From Acidobacteriaceae bacterium (GTDB lineage Bacteria; Acidobacteriota; Terriglobia; Terriglobales; Acidobacteriaceae), in assembly GCA_003133425.1 (NCBI GenBank), contig PKXI01000147.1, forward strand, positions 706 to 46,350: a DNA stretch of 45,645 nt. The letters run 5' to 3'. Under the pieces are notes generated by a model. That model was given only the letters and a program-made list of their open reading frames with translations. It did not search any database and was not told the origin of the DNA. This document shows positions 16,783 to 25,485 of this stretch, one piece after another; the first letter of the stretch is position 1; every line of letters starts with the position of its first letter. Position numbers and translations under genes: made by a program.

Positions 16783-17877
16783 ATGGGAAGCACAGAACGG
16801 ATTGACTGGTCGGCCCGAGGAACGGAAGCAGAACCGACTGCAGGCTACGCGTCAAAAGATGCAGTCTCCACGGAAGTGCGGGCACATTGCGCATACAACC
16901 AGACCCGCGAATGCTTCCTCGGCCTGGAAGTAGCTGCGGCGGAATATTCCTATGTAAGTCTCGGTGAGAGGCTTGCAAAGCATGCGCTCAAATCCGGCGA
17001 AGGTCTTTGGTTAATGCCATTCCATGGCATCCCCACAACGGGCTTGTATGCGCCATTGGATTTGATTTATCTCGACGATGACTGTCGCGTCACTGAAGCC
17101 GTGGAGTCATTCCCAACCTTCCTCGCCAACTCTTCCAGCCCGCGCGCCGCAAGCGTGCTGGTTCTGCCCGCCCACTCAATCTACTCATCGCAAACCCAGG
17201 TTGGCGATCAACTGGTGTTGTGCGTGGCCGAGGAGATGGAGTGGCGACTCGAACGAATCTCTGAACGGACCGCGGAATCGAATCCCCCGCAAATCACAGT
17301 CTCCCTTGACGATTCCGGAGTGGTGCAAGGCGCGGTTCTGCTAAGGGAACAGCCCCTTTGGAGTGGTGGTCCCGGACTCGTGGAATTAGGGGATTGCTCC
17401 GAGGATGCGCAAGGCATGATTCCGCCAGCGCACGAGATGAGCCTGATCGAACCGGGGATAAGGGCCGTAAGGCCGCCGAGAAATTGGCTGGAGCGCTGGT
17501 GGTCACCTGATCCGCGCAAGGCGCCGCGTGAGAAGGCGCCCGGCCTGGCAGCCTATTACTGGAACGGCGCCGCTCCGAAGGCGCACAGCATTCGCGATAT
17601 CAGCGCTTCGGGTTTGTACCTGGTCACGGAAGAGCACTGGTATCCAGGAACGCTGGTCCTGATGACATTGCAGAGGACAGGCGTCGGAGAAGAGATCGCG
17701 GAGCGGTCAATCTCGGTGATGTCACGGGCTGTCCGCTGGGGCAACGACGGCGTAGGCCTGCAGTTCGTCCTGCCCGATGAGCAGAATTCACGCAAAGGCA
17801 AGGAACCTCAGCTGGATGGCGCGAGCAAGAGGGAATTCGCGCGATTTCTGGAACAGCTTCTAAAGGGTAAAGGCTAG
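16783..17877 (+). CDS. DUF192-like and PilZ domain fusion protein
   Basis: A protein of 364 residues from the ATG at 16783 (GGAG 8 nt upstream; a TTG at 16654 is open in frame but unsupported). Residues about 40-155 resemble DUF192 (SGEGLWLMPFHGIPTTGLYAPLDLIYLDDDCRVTE, then VLVLPAHSIYSSQTQVGDQLVL) and are recognisably related to the stand-alone DUF192 gene at 22127. The usual HTFFMRFPID stretch is degenerate here (GLYAPLD). The C-terminal part looks like a PilZ domain: RKAPR fits RxxxR, DISASG fits the D/NxSxxG motif about 27 residues on, and VRWGNDGVGLQF closes the barrel. PilZ domains commonly bind cyclic di-GMP. Its place in the Tad block suggests a second-messenger input to pilus function; that is inference. 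Confidence 0.75.
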   Translation: MGSTERIDWSARGTEAEPTAGYASKDAVSTEVRAHCAYNQTRECFLGLEVAAAEYSYVSLGERLAKHALKSGEGLWLMPFHGIPTTGLYAPLDLIYLDDDCRVTEAVESFPTFLANSSSPRAASVLVLPAHSIYSSQTQVGDQLVLCVAEEMEWRLERISERTAESNPPQITVSLDDSGVVQGAVLLREQPLWSGGPGLVELGDCSEDAQGMIPPAHEMSLIEPGIRAVRPPRNWLERWWSPDPRKAPREKAPGLAAYYWNGAAPKAHSIRDISASGLYLVTEEHWYPGTLVLMTLQRTGVGEEIAERSISVMSRAVRWGNDGVGLQFVLPDEQNSRKGKEPQLDGASKREFARFLEQLLKGKG

Positions 17878-17930
17878 TTGCTCAGGGTCCGAATCCTGCA
17901 ACCACCCGCGCGTCTCTTTCAAATGCACAT

Positions 17931-17955
17931 GCCCGCAGTTTCTCTCCATGCGGGC
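17931..17955. terminator. possible hairpin between convergent genes
   Basis: GCCCGCA and TGCGGGC are a perfect 7-bp inverted repeat with an 11-nt loop between the ends of the DUF192-PilZ gene (plus) and the TonB-like gene (minus). There is no clear T-run, so a terminator role is only suggested by position. Confidence 0.3.
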
Positions 17956-17981
17956 TGGCTTGCGTTTGCTATGCGCAAGGC

Positions 17982-19382
17982 CTATTGCATCTCTTCAGGA
18001 ATAATCAGCAGCACTTCCACTCTTGCAATCTGCCCGTTCCGTGCGGCCGGCCTGAATTGCCATTGCTGAAGAGACGCCAGCACAAACTGTGCCAGCGGAA
18101 ACTGTGCCGGGAAGACGATGCGGAGCGCCTCAAACCGGCCGGACTGATTCACATATCCGTGAATCATGATGGTATTCACGTCCACAGGGTCTGCTGTGAG
18201 ATTGGGGCGCACGATGCTGTATGGCCATGGCGCATCAAGGTGTGCGATGTTGCCGGCAGCAGCGGCTTCATCCGTGCGCGGGATGGAGTATTGGAGTACC
18301 CAGCTCCGGGCCGTTCCCACGTGCAGATAGACCGTGTACGCCAGCCTGCTGCCCCACACTCTGGCCATCTCGGGATACTGCTCCACAAGCGAAGCCCCAA
18401 CCACGACCGCGCCAAACTGTCCGTCCTTGGGTAGCGTGATCTGTGTGGCCGTAGGCAGAGTGCCCTGGCCGCCGTCGACGCCCTGCGCTGGTGAAGATGC
18501 CGCTCCAGTCTGCGTTCCGGTATTGGCGGACGGATCTCCGCCACACTCTGCATTATGTCCCGATCCGCCTTTGCCGGCCTTGTCGCTGTTTCCCGGCGCC
18601 GATGGGTCCTGTGCCTTGCCTGGCGCCAGCGGCCCCGGAGAATTGTTTGCCGCGGTTTCATTCACCGGTGGCAAAACTATACTGCCCTGCGCCATGGTCA
18701 GATCAGAAAGCGACATTACTGCCGCGGGAGTTGGTTGCGCTGAAACCTGCGAGACAGATGAGGGTGCCGTGTGCACCTCTGGCCCCGGGACCGCTACAGG
18801 CGAAGTGGTGCTGGGAAGAATGGCCAGTTTTGGCGCGGGTACGGGGCTGGTTGCAATGTTGACGTCTGCCAGGTTCACCTCTTCTATAGGTGGAGCGGGC
18901 GATGGCGTGACATTTGCAGCTGTGGGCTTTTCCGGCTGCGGCGCAACGATGGTCGTCACCACGGTCTTCTTCGGAGTCCAGATCATCAGGGTGGGGACCG
19001 GGACTTCCTCCGCGAGTGTGATCTTCTTGTCTAGATCGGGCTGGATCAGTGTTTGCGGGCCCTTTTGAGCCTTTGCAACCTGGCGCAGCACAGCCGGCGT
19101 GCCGCTGGACTGATCCGGATTAGGCCGGGGCATTGGGCCGGGATACTTCAACTTCTCGCGCGCAGCGCGACGCGCCTGCTGCGCGGGCGTATGAAGGTCG
19201 AGGCGGCGCAAGTCAAATCGCTCAGCGATTGGCCTCGTGTCCAGTCGTGGCGTGTACATTACCCCGAAAAATACCAGGCTTATTGCCACGCAATGGAACA
19301 GAAACGAAACCAGAAAAGAAGTTGGCCGCTGACCGGTATCTTGATTATCTGTAAAAAGCGTAATCGTGCAGGAAGAACTCAT
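17982..19382 (-). CDS. TonB-like energy transducer family protein
   Basis: A protein of 466 residues. There is a cytoplasmic N-terminus, one membrane helix at about 22-42 (FLVSFLFHCVAISLVFFGVMY), a long Pro/Ala/Ser/Gly-rich periplasmic linker, and a C-terminal domain ending with the TonB pattern (IMIHGYVNQSGRFEALRIVFP, then LASLQQWQFRPAARNGQIARVEVLLIIPEE). TonB proteins couple the proton motive force, through ExbB/ExbD, to outer-membrane receptors; no ExbB/ExbD gene is in the window. GGGAGGGAG precedes the ATG. The gene is inserted in opposite orientation between the two halves of the Tad locus and is divergent from cpaB. It could serve the Oar-like receptors at 37.8-45.6 kb or be a Tad-associated variant; sequence cannot decide. 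Confidence 0.82.
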   Translation of the reverse strand: MSSSCTITLFTDNQDTGQRPTSFLVSFLFHCVAISLVFFGVMYTPRLDTRPIAERFDLRRLDLHTPAQQARRAAREKLKYPGPMPRPNPDQSSGTPAVLRQVAKAQKGPQTLIQPDLDKKITLAEEVPVPTLMIWTPKKTVVTTIVAPQPEKPTAANVTPSPAPPIEEVNLADVNIATSPVPAPKLAILPSTTSPVAVPGPEVHTAPSSVSQVSAQPTPAAVMSLSDLTMAQGSIVLPPVNETAANNSPGPLAPGKAQDPSAPGNSDKAGKGGSGHNAECGGDPSANTGTQTGAASSPAQGVDGGQGTLPTATQITLPKDGQFGAVVVGASLVEQYPEMARVWGSRLAYTVYLHVGTARSWVLQYSIPRTDEAAAAGNIAHLDAPWPYSIVRPNLTADPVDVNTIMIHGYVNQSGRFEALRIVFPAQFPLAQFVLASLQQWQFRPAARNGQIARVEVLLIIPEEMQ

Positions 19383-19652
19383 GAACGGTGAACTCCCTCC
19401 CTGCCGCCTCTTTCAAGATTACCTTTTTATCGTGATAAGAATCACCTATTTCAAGGCCCTTCCTCATATCTCTCTTGATACTTTAGTGGTATATGAACCC
19501 ATATAACCCGGATGTACCATCCCCGAAGAAGTTACACTGAACCCGCGTTGAACTGAATCAGCTCGCTATTAAGACCCCAGGCGGGATCATCCGCAGTGGG
19601 GGTTTCGTTTTCCCTGATCGCAGAGACTGGCGCAGGAAACAGAAAGGCAGAG

Positions 19653-19668
19653 CTGGCGGTAACGCCAG
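19653..19668 (+). promoter_or_regulatory. leader hairpin with GTAA (GNRA-type) loop before cpaB
   Basis: CTGGCG-GTAA-CGCCAG forms a perfect 6-bp stem, extendable by one wobble and one A-T pair, with a GNRA-class tetraloop. It ends 17 nt before the cpaB ATG, which has a weak Shine-Dalgarno. It may influence translation or message stability. Confidence 0.4.
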
Positions 19669-19685
19669 TTAGTTCGGAATATTCT

Positions 19686-20519
19686 ATGAATAAAAGGCTG
19701 CTGACAATCCTCCTCATCTCATTTCTGATAGCTGGTGGGTGTGCCCTGCTGGTATATCGGATCGTGGGCAACCGCATGGAAGCAGCGCGCCCAGTGTCGA
19801 CCACGCCGGTGGTTGCCGCTGCCACAGATATCAAACTCGGTACAGTTCTCACCGCTGCAAACCTGACCACGGTAGAGATTAAAGGACCACTTCCCAAAGG
19901 CGCGCTTCTCAAGCCGGAGAATGCTATTGGCCGGGGCGTAATCTCGGACCTCTTTCAGGGCGAGACGATTCTCGATAGCAGGCTTGCGCCAGTAGGTTCC
20001 GGCGGCGGATTGGCTGCGACCATCCCCCCAGGCATGAGAGCGTGCGCGGTCAAGGTGGATCAGGTTGTAGGCGTAGCTGGATTCGTAACTCCCGGCATGC
20101 GCGTAGACGTTCTGGTTTCGGGCGTTCCTCCGGGCGAGCCGCAGGCTGAGGGCACAATGACAAAGACCGTTCTTCAGAACATACAGGTTCTGTCGGCCGG
20201 CACAGATATTCAAAAGGATGCTGAAGGCAAACCTCAGCAGGTCCAGGTGGTCAATCTGCTAGTTACCCCAGATCAGGCGCAGACTCTGAGCCTGGCTAGC
20301 AATCAATTAAAGATTCAACTGGTGCTGCGCAACCCGACGGACACAAAGATCGCGGAGATTCCCAATACGGCCATGGGTCAGATGTTTGGTGAGCCGGCTG
20401 TTGCGAAGCATGCTGCAGTCAGTGCGCGCAAAGCCGCTCCGAAATTCTTCACGATCGAGGTCATCAACGGCACCAAGTCCAGCGAAGAAAAATTCAGTTC
20501 TCCCGAGGCAAAACAGTGA
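19686..20519 (+). CDS. cpaB: CpaB/RcpC, Flp pilus assembly protein
   Basis: A protein of 277 residues from the ATG at 19686, where MNKRLLTILLISFLIAGGCALLVYRI forms the membrane anchor; the upstream in-frame extension lacks support. A SAF domain follows (VVAAATDIKLGTVLTAANLTTVEIKGPLPKGAL) and then the RcpC/CpaB domain (AVKVDQVVGVAGFVTPGMRVDVLVSG, VVNLLVTPDQAQTLSLASNQLKIQLVLRNP). CpaB is a periplasmic partner of the secretin that helps gate it. The stop overlaps the GTG start of cpaC by 4 nt, so translation is coupled. Confidence 0.94.
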   Translation: MNKRLLTILLISFLIAGGCALLVYRIVGNRMEAARPVSTTPVVAAATDIKLGTVLTAANLTTVEIKGPLPKGALLKPENAIGRGVISDLFQGETILDSRLAPVGSGGGLAATIPPGMRACAVKVDQVVGVAGFVTPGMRVDVLVSGVPPGEPQAEGTMTKTVLQNIQVLSAGTDIQKDAEGKPQQVQVVNLLVTPDQAQTLSLASNQLKIQLVLRNPTDTKIAEIPNTAMGQMFGEPAVAKHAAVSARKAAPKFFTIEVINGTKSSEEKFSSPEAKQ

Positions 20520-22081
20520 GAGCGAAGGCCGGAATTTCCATCGCATGTTTCAGCGCAGTGTGTCTCATCCTCTGCGCCGGGAAGGGCTTGCGGGCTCAGG
20601 CTCAAGCAGCTGCACCGCCTCCTTCTCAACCTGCCGGGGCGTCCTTTCAGGACTCGGCAAATGAGCTTTCCGTGGCTGTAGGCAAGACCGTACTGGTGGA
20701 TTGCGTGCGGCCGGTATCGCGGGTTGCGATCGGTCTGGGAGACGTGGCCGAGGCCAGCGCCATCACCCGCAACGAGATCATGGTCAATGGCAAGGCCCCC
20801 GGGGAAACCAGCCTGATCATCTGGGACGATCGAGGCGGCCGGCAGTTCTTCAACGTGACAGTGCGGACAAGCGCAACCGCGTTGGACACCAGCATGGAGT
20901 CGATCCGCCGCCAGCTGAGAACCGAGCTTCCCGGCCAATCCCTGAATCTGACCTCGGAAAATGGAATCATCTATCTACGCGGGACGGTAAACGACCTGAA
21001 CAGCTCAACGCGCGCGGTCGAGATCGCCTCCACGGCAGGCAAAGTCGTAAACCTGCTCAACGTAAATGTGCCCGCTCCCAAGCCACAAATTCTGCTCAAG
21101 GTGCGCTTTGCCAGTGTTGACCGCAACAAAGCCAAAAATTTGGGCATCAATTTGTTCAATCTCGGTCTGGGAAACACGGTTGGCGGCATTTCCACGGGAC
21201 AGTTCTCTCCACCGGGGATTACCCTCCCCATCGCAGGAGCTGCCGCGACGGCGGCTCTAGCCAGCGATGGGAACTTTCTTGCCTTCTTCCCAGGCCTGAA
21301 TGCGGGCGCGACTATCACCGCGCTGCAGACCGAAGGCGTGGCACAGGTGCTCGCGGAACCGAACCTCCTGGCTATGGATGGCAGACAGGCCAGTTTCCTT
21401 GCGGGCGGACAATACCCCTATCCGATGGTGCAGGGGACGTCGGCCGGCGGCGCGGGAGCAATCTCGATCATGTTCAAGGAGTATGGTGTCCGGCTCAACT
21501 TTATCCCGACCATTACTCCGCGCGGCACCATTCGTCTTCAGGTGGCACCCGAAGTCAGCGCCCTGGACTTCGCCAATGCTGTGCAGATAGCAGGATTCAA
21601 CGTTCCTGCGCTTACCACCCGGAAGATGAACACCGAAGTCGAGTTGGCTGACGGTCAAACCTTCGTGATTGGCGGACTGCTCGACAACCGGGAAACCGAG
21701 ACCTTCGAGAAGATCCCCTTCATTGGAGACATTCCGATACTGGGAAAGTTCTTCCAATCGAAGTCGATCAACAGGACAAATACAGAACTGATTGTGCTGG
21801 TAACTCCAGAGCTTGTGGCGCCAATAGCGGCCGGAACCACAACGCCCAATCTCAAATACCCGACCAAGTTCCTGCCGCCCAACTCCAATATTCCCATGAA
21901 TACTCCGGACGCCAAGACGGCTGACAACACTCCGGCTCCACCACCGGCAACCATGCCCGTAGAGAAGTTGATCGAAAGCCAGAAGCCCGAGCAGCCTCTT
22001 ACGATCGAAGGCGGTACGGGCGGCTTTGGCACTGGTGGAGGCTCAAGCTCCACTTCCACGAGCGCGCCTCCTCCACAATAA
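20516..22081 (+). CDS. cpaC: CpaC/RcpA outer-membrane secretin of the Tad pilus
   Basis: A protein of 521 residues starting at GTG 20516, overlapping the cpaB stop. After a signal sequence come the pilus/BON-like N-domains (VLVDCVRPVSRVAIGLGDVAEASAITRNEIMVNGKAPGETSLIIWD) and the secretin core: VAQVLAEPNLLAMDGRQASFLAGGQYPYPM, the RLNFIPTITPRGTIRLQVAPEVS block, VELADGQTFVIGGLLDN and PFIGDIPILGKFFQSKSINRTNTELIVLVTPELV. A Pro/Thr/Gly-rich tail of about 70 residues is extra to the core. It forms the outer-membrane pore for Flp pili. All core motifs are intact. Confidence 0.96.
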   Translation: MRAKAGISIACFSAVCLILCAGKGLRAQAQAAAPPPSQPAGASFQDSANELSVAVGKTVLVDCVRPVSRVAIGLGDVAEASAITRNEIMVNGKAPGETSLIIWDDRGGRQFFNVTVRTSATALDTSMESIRRQLRTELPGQSLNLTSENGIIYLRGTVNDLNSSTRAVEIASTAGKVVNLLNVNVPAPKPQILLKVRFASVDRNKAKNLGINLFNLGLGNTVGGISTGQFSPPGITLPIAGAAATAALASDGNFLAFFPGLNAGATITALQTEGVAQVLAEPNLLAMDGRQASFLAGGQYPYPMVQGTSAGGAGAISIMFKEYGVRLNFIPTITPRGTIRLQVAPEVSALDFANAVQIAGFNVPALTTRKMNTEVELADGQTFVIGGLLDNRETETFEKIPFIGDIPILGKFFQSKSINRTNTELIVLVTPELVAPIAAGTTTPNLKYPTKFLPPNSNIPMNTPDAKTADNTPAPPPATMPVEKLIESQKPEQPLTIEGGTGGFGTGGGSSSTSTSAPPPQ

Positions 22082-22126
22082 GATATCTGCGAGCCAGGGC
22101 CTGGCGTATGCATCAGAGGCGAGTGC

Positions 22127-22594
22127 ATGAACCCGATCAACCGGTTTATTTCAGCGTTACGTGGCCGGTCCGCTTCACGCGGACCGGCTTCGTCGGATAT
22201 GCGCTATGAGGTTGCAAATCCTGCGCGCGGTACGGTGCTTGCCACTCGCATTAAAGTAGCCGAAACCGCCCCGCAGCGCAGTAAGGGTCTGCTCGGGCGT
22301 GAGGGCCTTGCTCCGGGAGAAGGCCTTTGGATCGTCCCCTGTGAATCCGTGCACACCTTCTTCATGCGCTTCCCCATCGATCTCGTTTATCTGGACCGCA
22401 AGAACAAGATCAAAAAGGTAAGGAGCGATATAGGCGCTTGGCGTATGTCGGCCTGTCTCTCCGCTCACTCTGTGCTCGAGCTGCCCGCTGGCACCATCCG
22501 CAACACGCAGACACAACCCGGAGATCTGCTTGAGTTTTTACCGGTTTCTTTACCGCCTGACAGCGCCGGCGGCGAATGCGCCCACGCCGAGTAG
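22127..22594 (+). CDS. DUF192 domain protein
   Basis: A protein of 155 residues. The DUF192 signature spans about 38-140: ETAPQRSKGLLGREGLAPGEGLWIVPCESVHTFFMRFPIDLVYLDRKNKI and SVLELPAGTIRNTQTQPGDLLEF. No signal peptide is evident. The family has no established biochemical function; members are often found in Tad or secretion gene clusters in soil bacteria. It lies 45 bp after cpaC and is probably in the same transcript. Its paralog is the N-terminal part of the fusion at 16783-17877. The Shine-Dalgarno GAGG is correctly placed. Confidence 0.9.
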   Translation: MNPINRFISALRGRSASRGPASSDMRYEVANPARGTVLATRIKVAETAPQRSKGLLGREGLAPGEGLWIVPCESVHTFFMRFPIDLVYLDRKNKIKKVRSDIGAWRMSACLSAHSVLELPAGTIRNTQTQPGDLLEFLPVSLPPDSAGGECAHAE

Positions 22595-22603
22595 GTTATT
22601 GAA

Positions 22604-22622
22604 CTTTCGTTCTTCACGAAGG
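22604..22622. terminator. possible hairpin between convergent cpaB-cpaC-DUF192 and GT87 operons
   Basis: CTTTCGT-TCTTC-ACGAAGG forms a 7-bp stem with one G-T wobble, 10 nt after the DUF192 stop and between convergent genes. No strong T-run follows on either strand. It shares the TTTCGT/ACGAA half-sites of the palindromes at 10531 and 10843, but with a 5-nt spacer. Confidence 0.35.
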
Positions 22623-22651
22623 ATTAGCGGTCTCCGCGCTCGCACGAATTC

Positions 22652-23986
22652 TTAGACACCCTCAGCGTGGCCCTGCTGCGGATGAGGTAAAGCATGCGCA
22701 GAACAGCGCCGAACGTAGATCCATAGATAGAAAACGCCCATGACCAGCAGGATGACGGGTGCCGGAAAGACCTGCAATGCCATCAATAATTGTCCGGACA
22801 CTCCCGTTGTGGACGGGTGAAAGTGGCTGATCAAACCGAGGAGGATTGCCCACGGCAAATCCCCGGTCAACACAAACGCCGCAGTATTCACTCCGAGTGC
22901 CAGTCTCCCGGCCAGGCCGCCTTCGGCCCAGAGCATGGCGCAGGCGGGCACCGTGAGCGCTATAAGCTTGGCGTCGTATTGCCGATGATAAACAGGCAGC
23001 ATGGAAAAAGCTGCGATTGCCGCAATAGCCAGCCAAGTTCTCTCAGGCGAGGGCCGGGATCGCAGAGTGGCGAACATCCATATGAGAAGGAGCGGAGTAA
23101 ATACGAGATAGCTGGCCGGATCGTAAGTGCGGGGATCGTCCCAAAAGACGCTGATGACAGCTTGAAGGCTTATCACCATACCGAGGCCATGGGCGCCCGC
23201 TGAAGCAAGGCCGGGGTCGTTGATTCCGCCGTGTGCAAAGAACGCCGACATATTGGAATGCAATTCCTGCACCCAGTGCGGCGCGACATACCAAACCCAC
23301 ACAAGTGTTGGCAAACTCAGTGCAACAGTTGCAAGAAGGGTTTGCAATGCGCGTTTGCGATAAGTTCCGCCTGCCAATAAGAAGTAGAGCCAGACCAGGC
23401 CCGCATCTTGTGGTTTGATTGCGAGGCTAATTGCGAGACACAGGATGCCAGCCGGGACGAATCGGTCACGGAGAAAGCACCAAACGGCCCAAATGCAAAG
23501 GCTTACAGCAATTCCGGCGGCAGTGCCCGTAATGACGAGCACTTCGCTGTTTGCGAGAAGGAAGCCAACCAAGACCCCTGAGACAATTGGCGCGCAATTC
23601 GCTCCTAGATTCCAAATCAGAAACGAGCCAAGGATGAGACTCCCAACCGTAAGCACCATCCAAAGCATATGTGCAGGCCCCCACGGTAGCAATGCGAAAG
23701 GAACCGTGAAACAAAATGCGGTCGGTAGATATACATACCGCGTCACAACCTGGCGAACCGTCGCGGTATCCGATGAGCGGTCTACCCCCCCCGCCTGATA
23801 GACGCGCAGCACCTCACTTTCCTTGTATGGGTCGCAATTCTGAATAAGGCATCTCGCAGGATAGTACATCATCCTGAAGTCGACCAATCGAGCAGGCGCG
23901 GCTCTCTCCAGGACGAAGCCCAACAAAAGGAACACCACGCTCCCCAGCAGCAGCAAGCACAAACCATCGAGCCTAGCCCTTGTCAT
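22652..23986 (-). CDS. GT87-type (DUF2029) membrane glycosyltransferase, operon gene 4
   Basis: A protein of 444 residues with about ten membrane helices. The first loop has the DUF2029/GT87 pattern VDFRMMYYPARCLIQNCDPYKESEV, where the leading Asp is the expected catalytic residue; later come WAMLWAEGGLAGR-like helices. GT87 enzymes use polyprenol-phosphate mannose or related donors on the outer face of the inner membrane. It is closely paralogous along its whole length to the gene at 23983, from which it is separated by a 4-nt ATGA overlap. It is the last gene of a four-gene minus-strand operon. The sugar and the acceptor are unknown. Confidence 0.82.
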   Translation of the reverse strand: MTRARLDGLCLLLLGSVVFLLLGFVLERAAPARLVDFRMMYYPARCLIQNCDPYKESEVLRVYQAGGVDRSSDTATVRQVVTRYVYLPTAFCFTVPFALLPWGPAHMLWMVLTVGSLILGSFLIWNLGANCAPIVSGVLVGFLLANSEVLVITGTAAGIAVSLCIWAVWCFLRDRFVPAGILCLAISLAIKPQDAGLVWLYFLLAGGTYRKRALQTLLATVALSLPTLVWVWYVAPHWVQELHSNMSAFFAHGGINDPGLASAGAHGLGMVISLQAVISVFWDDPRTYDPASYLVFTPLLLIWMFATLRSRPSPERTWLAIAAIAAFSMLPVYHRQYDAKLIALTVPACAMLWAEGGLAGRLALGVNTAAFVLTGDLPWAILLGLISHFHPSTTGVSGQLLMALQVFPAPVILLVMGVFYLWIYVRRCSAHALPHPQQGHAEGV

Positions 23987-25419
23987 CTTGAGCCTCGCTC
24001 TAAGTTCGAGGCGATACGCAACCTCGGAATCACGCCGCTGAATGGACTTTTCAGGTTTGTGCCGGAATCGAGGAGCGCAGGTGCGATGTGCACCTCCCCG
24101 GAGCTTTCAGGCCTTTCTGATATGGCTGTGGCGGAACTATGCGATACATAGGCCCACAGATAGAAAACGCTCATGACCAGCAGTATGAGCGGTGCTGGAA
24201 ACACCTGCACAGCGATAAGTACCTGCCCGGAAAGCCCCGTCCTAGACAGGTGTAGGCTCCTGATGAGACCGAGAAGAATTGCCCATGGCAAATCTCCGGT
24301 CACCACGAACCCTGCGGCATTCACCAGGAGTGCGAGCCACCCCATCAGGCCGCCCTCGGCCCAGAGCATGGCGCAAGCGGGAACCGTAAGCAGTAAAAGC
24401 TTGGCGTCATAAAGCCGGTGATAGACGGGCAGCATGGAAAGAGCCGCGATTGCCGCGAGCGCGATCCAGGCTCTCTTCGACGAGAAGCGCGACCGCAAAG
24501 TGATGGCTATCCATACCAAGAGGAGCGGTCCACATACAAGGTACGTGGCCAAATTGTAGATGCGGGGATCGTCCCAAAAGACGCTGATGACCTCTTGAAG
24601 ACTGATTACCATGCCGATGCCGTGTGCTCCCGCTGAAGCTAGGCTAGGGTCGTTAATTCCGCCGCGTACCGAATAGGCCAAGATATTGGAGTGCAGTTCC
24701 TGTATCCACTGCGGCGCAACGAGCCAAACCCACAGGACTACAGGCAGACTCAGGACAACCGTCACGAGGAGAGTTTGCAGTGCACGTTTGCGGTAAATTC
24801 CGCCTGCCAATAAGAAATAGAGCCAGACCAGGCCCGTATCTTGCGGTTTGACTGTCAGGCTAACCGCAAAACATAAGATGCCAGCCAGGACAAACCGCTC
24901 CCGAAGAAAGCACAAGACGGCCAGGACGCAAAGGCTCACAGCAATTCCTGCGCACATGCCTCTAAGAGCAAGCAATTCGCTGTTGGCAAGCAGAAAGCCG
25001 ACCAGGCAACCAGAGATTACTGGTGCGTAATTCGCCCCGAGACTCCAAATCAGAAACGAGGCAAAGATAAGACTCCCAACGGTGACTGCTATCCAAAGCA
25101 AATGCGCAGGTCCCCACGGCAGCATCGCGAAGGGAACCGTGAGAGTGAATGCGCTGGGCAAGTATCCATACCGTGTCACCATTTGGCGCTCTGTCGCAGT
25201 ATCCAACGAGCCATAAACTCCCTCTGCCTGATATACGCGCGATACCTCACTTTCCTTATACGGGTCACGATGCTGAATAAGGCATCGTGCGGGGTAATAC
25301 ATCGCTCTGAAATCTAGCATGGGGCCAGGAGAGACATTCTCCAGGATGGCGCTCAGAGAAATGAGCACCAAAACGCCCAGCAGCAGCATATACAGACCAT
25401 CGAGCCGCGCCTTTGTCAT
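23983..25419 (-). CDS. GT87-type (DUF2029) membrane glycosyltransferase, operon gene 3
   Basis: A protein of 478 residues, about 34 longer than its neighbour paralog at 22652 because of a hydrophilic C-terminal tail (GVIPRLRIASNLERGSR). The first periplasmic loop has LDFRAMYYPARCLIQHRDPYKESEVSRVYQ, matching GT87. About ten helices follow. GAAGGAAC lies upstream of the ATG. The sequences around the starts of genes 2, 3 and 4 of this operon are alike (each ends in CAAGATGAC), showing descent by duplication. There are 66 bp between it and the gene upstream. Confidence 0.82.
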   Translation of the reverse strand: MTKARLDGLYMLLLGVLVLISLSAILENVSPGPMLDFRAMYYPARCLIQHRDPYKESEVSRVYQAEGVYGSLDTATERQMVTRYGYLPSAFTLTVPFAMLPWGPAHLLWIAVTVGSLIFASFLIWSLGANYAPVISGCLVGFLLANSELLALRGMCAGIAVSLCVLAVLCFLRERFVLAGILCFAVSLTVKPQDTGLVWLYFLLAGGIYRKRALQTLLVTVVLSLPVVLWVWLVAPQWIQELHSNILAYSVRGGINDPSLASAGAHGIGMVISLQEVISVFWDDPRIYNLATYLVCGPLLLVWIAITLRSRFSSKRAWIALAAIAALSMLPVYHRLYDAKLLLLTVPACAMLWAEGGLMGWLALLVNAAGFVVTGDLPWAILLGLIRSLHLSRTGLSGQVLIAVQVFPAPLILLVMSVFYLWAYVSHSSATAISERPESSGEVHIAPALLDSGTNLKSPFSGVIPRLRIASNLERGSR

Positions 25420-25485
25420 CTTGAGTCTCGTTCCTTCTTCTCACCGGAAGGAAGTGTCCGGCCCGCGGTCAGACTAACACCGTCA

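Noticed and set aside
18334..19068. 244-codon open frame antisense to the TonB-like gene
   Set aside because: Its Gly/Ala/Thr-rich composition mirrors the Pro/Ala-rich TonB linker; no start signal.
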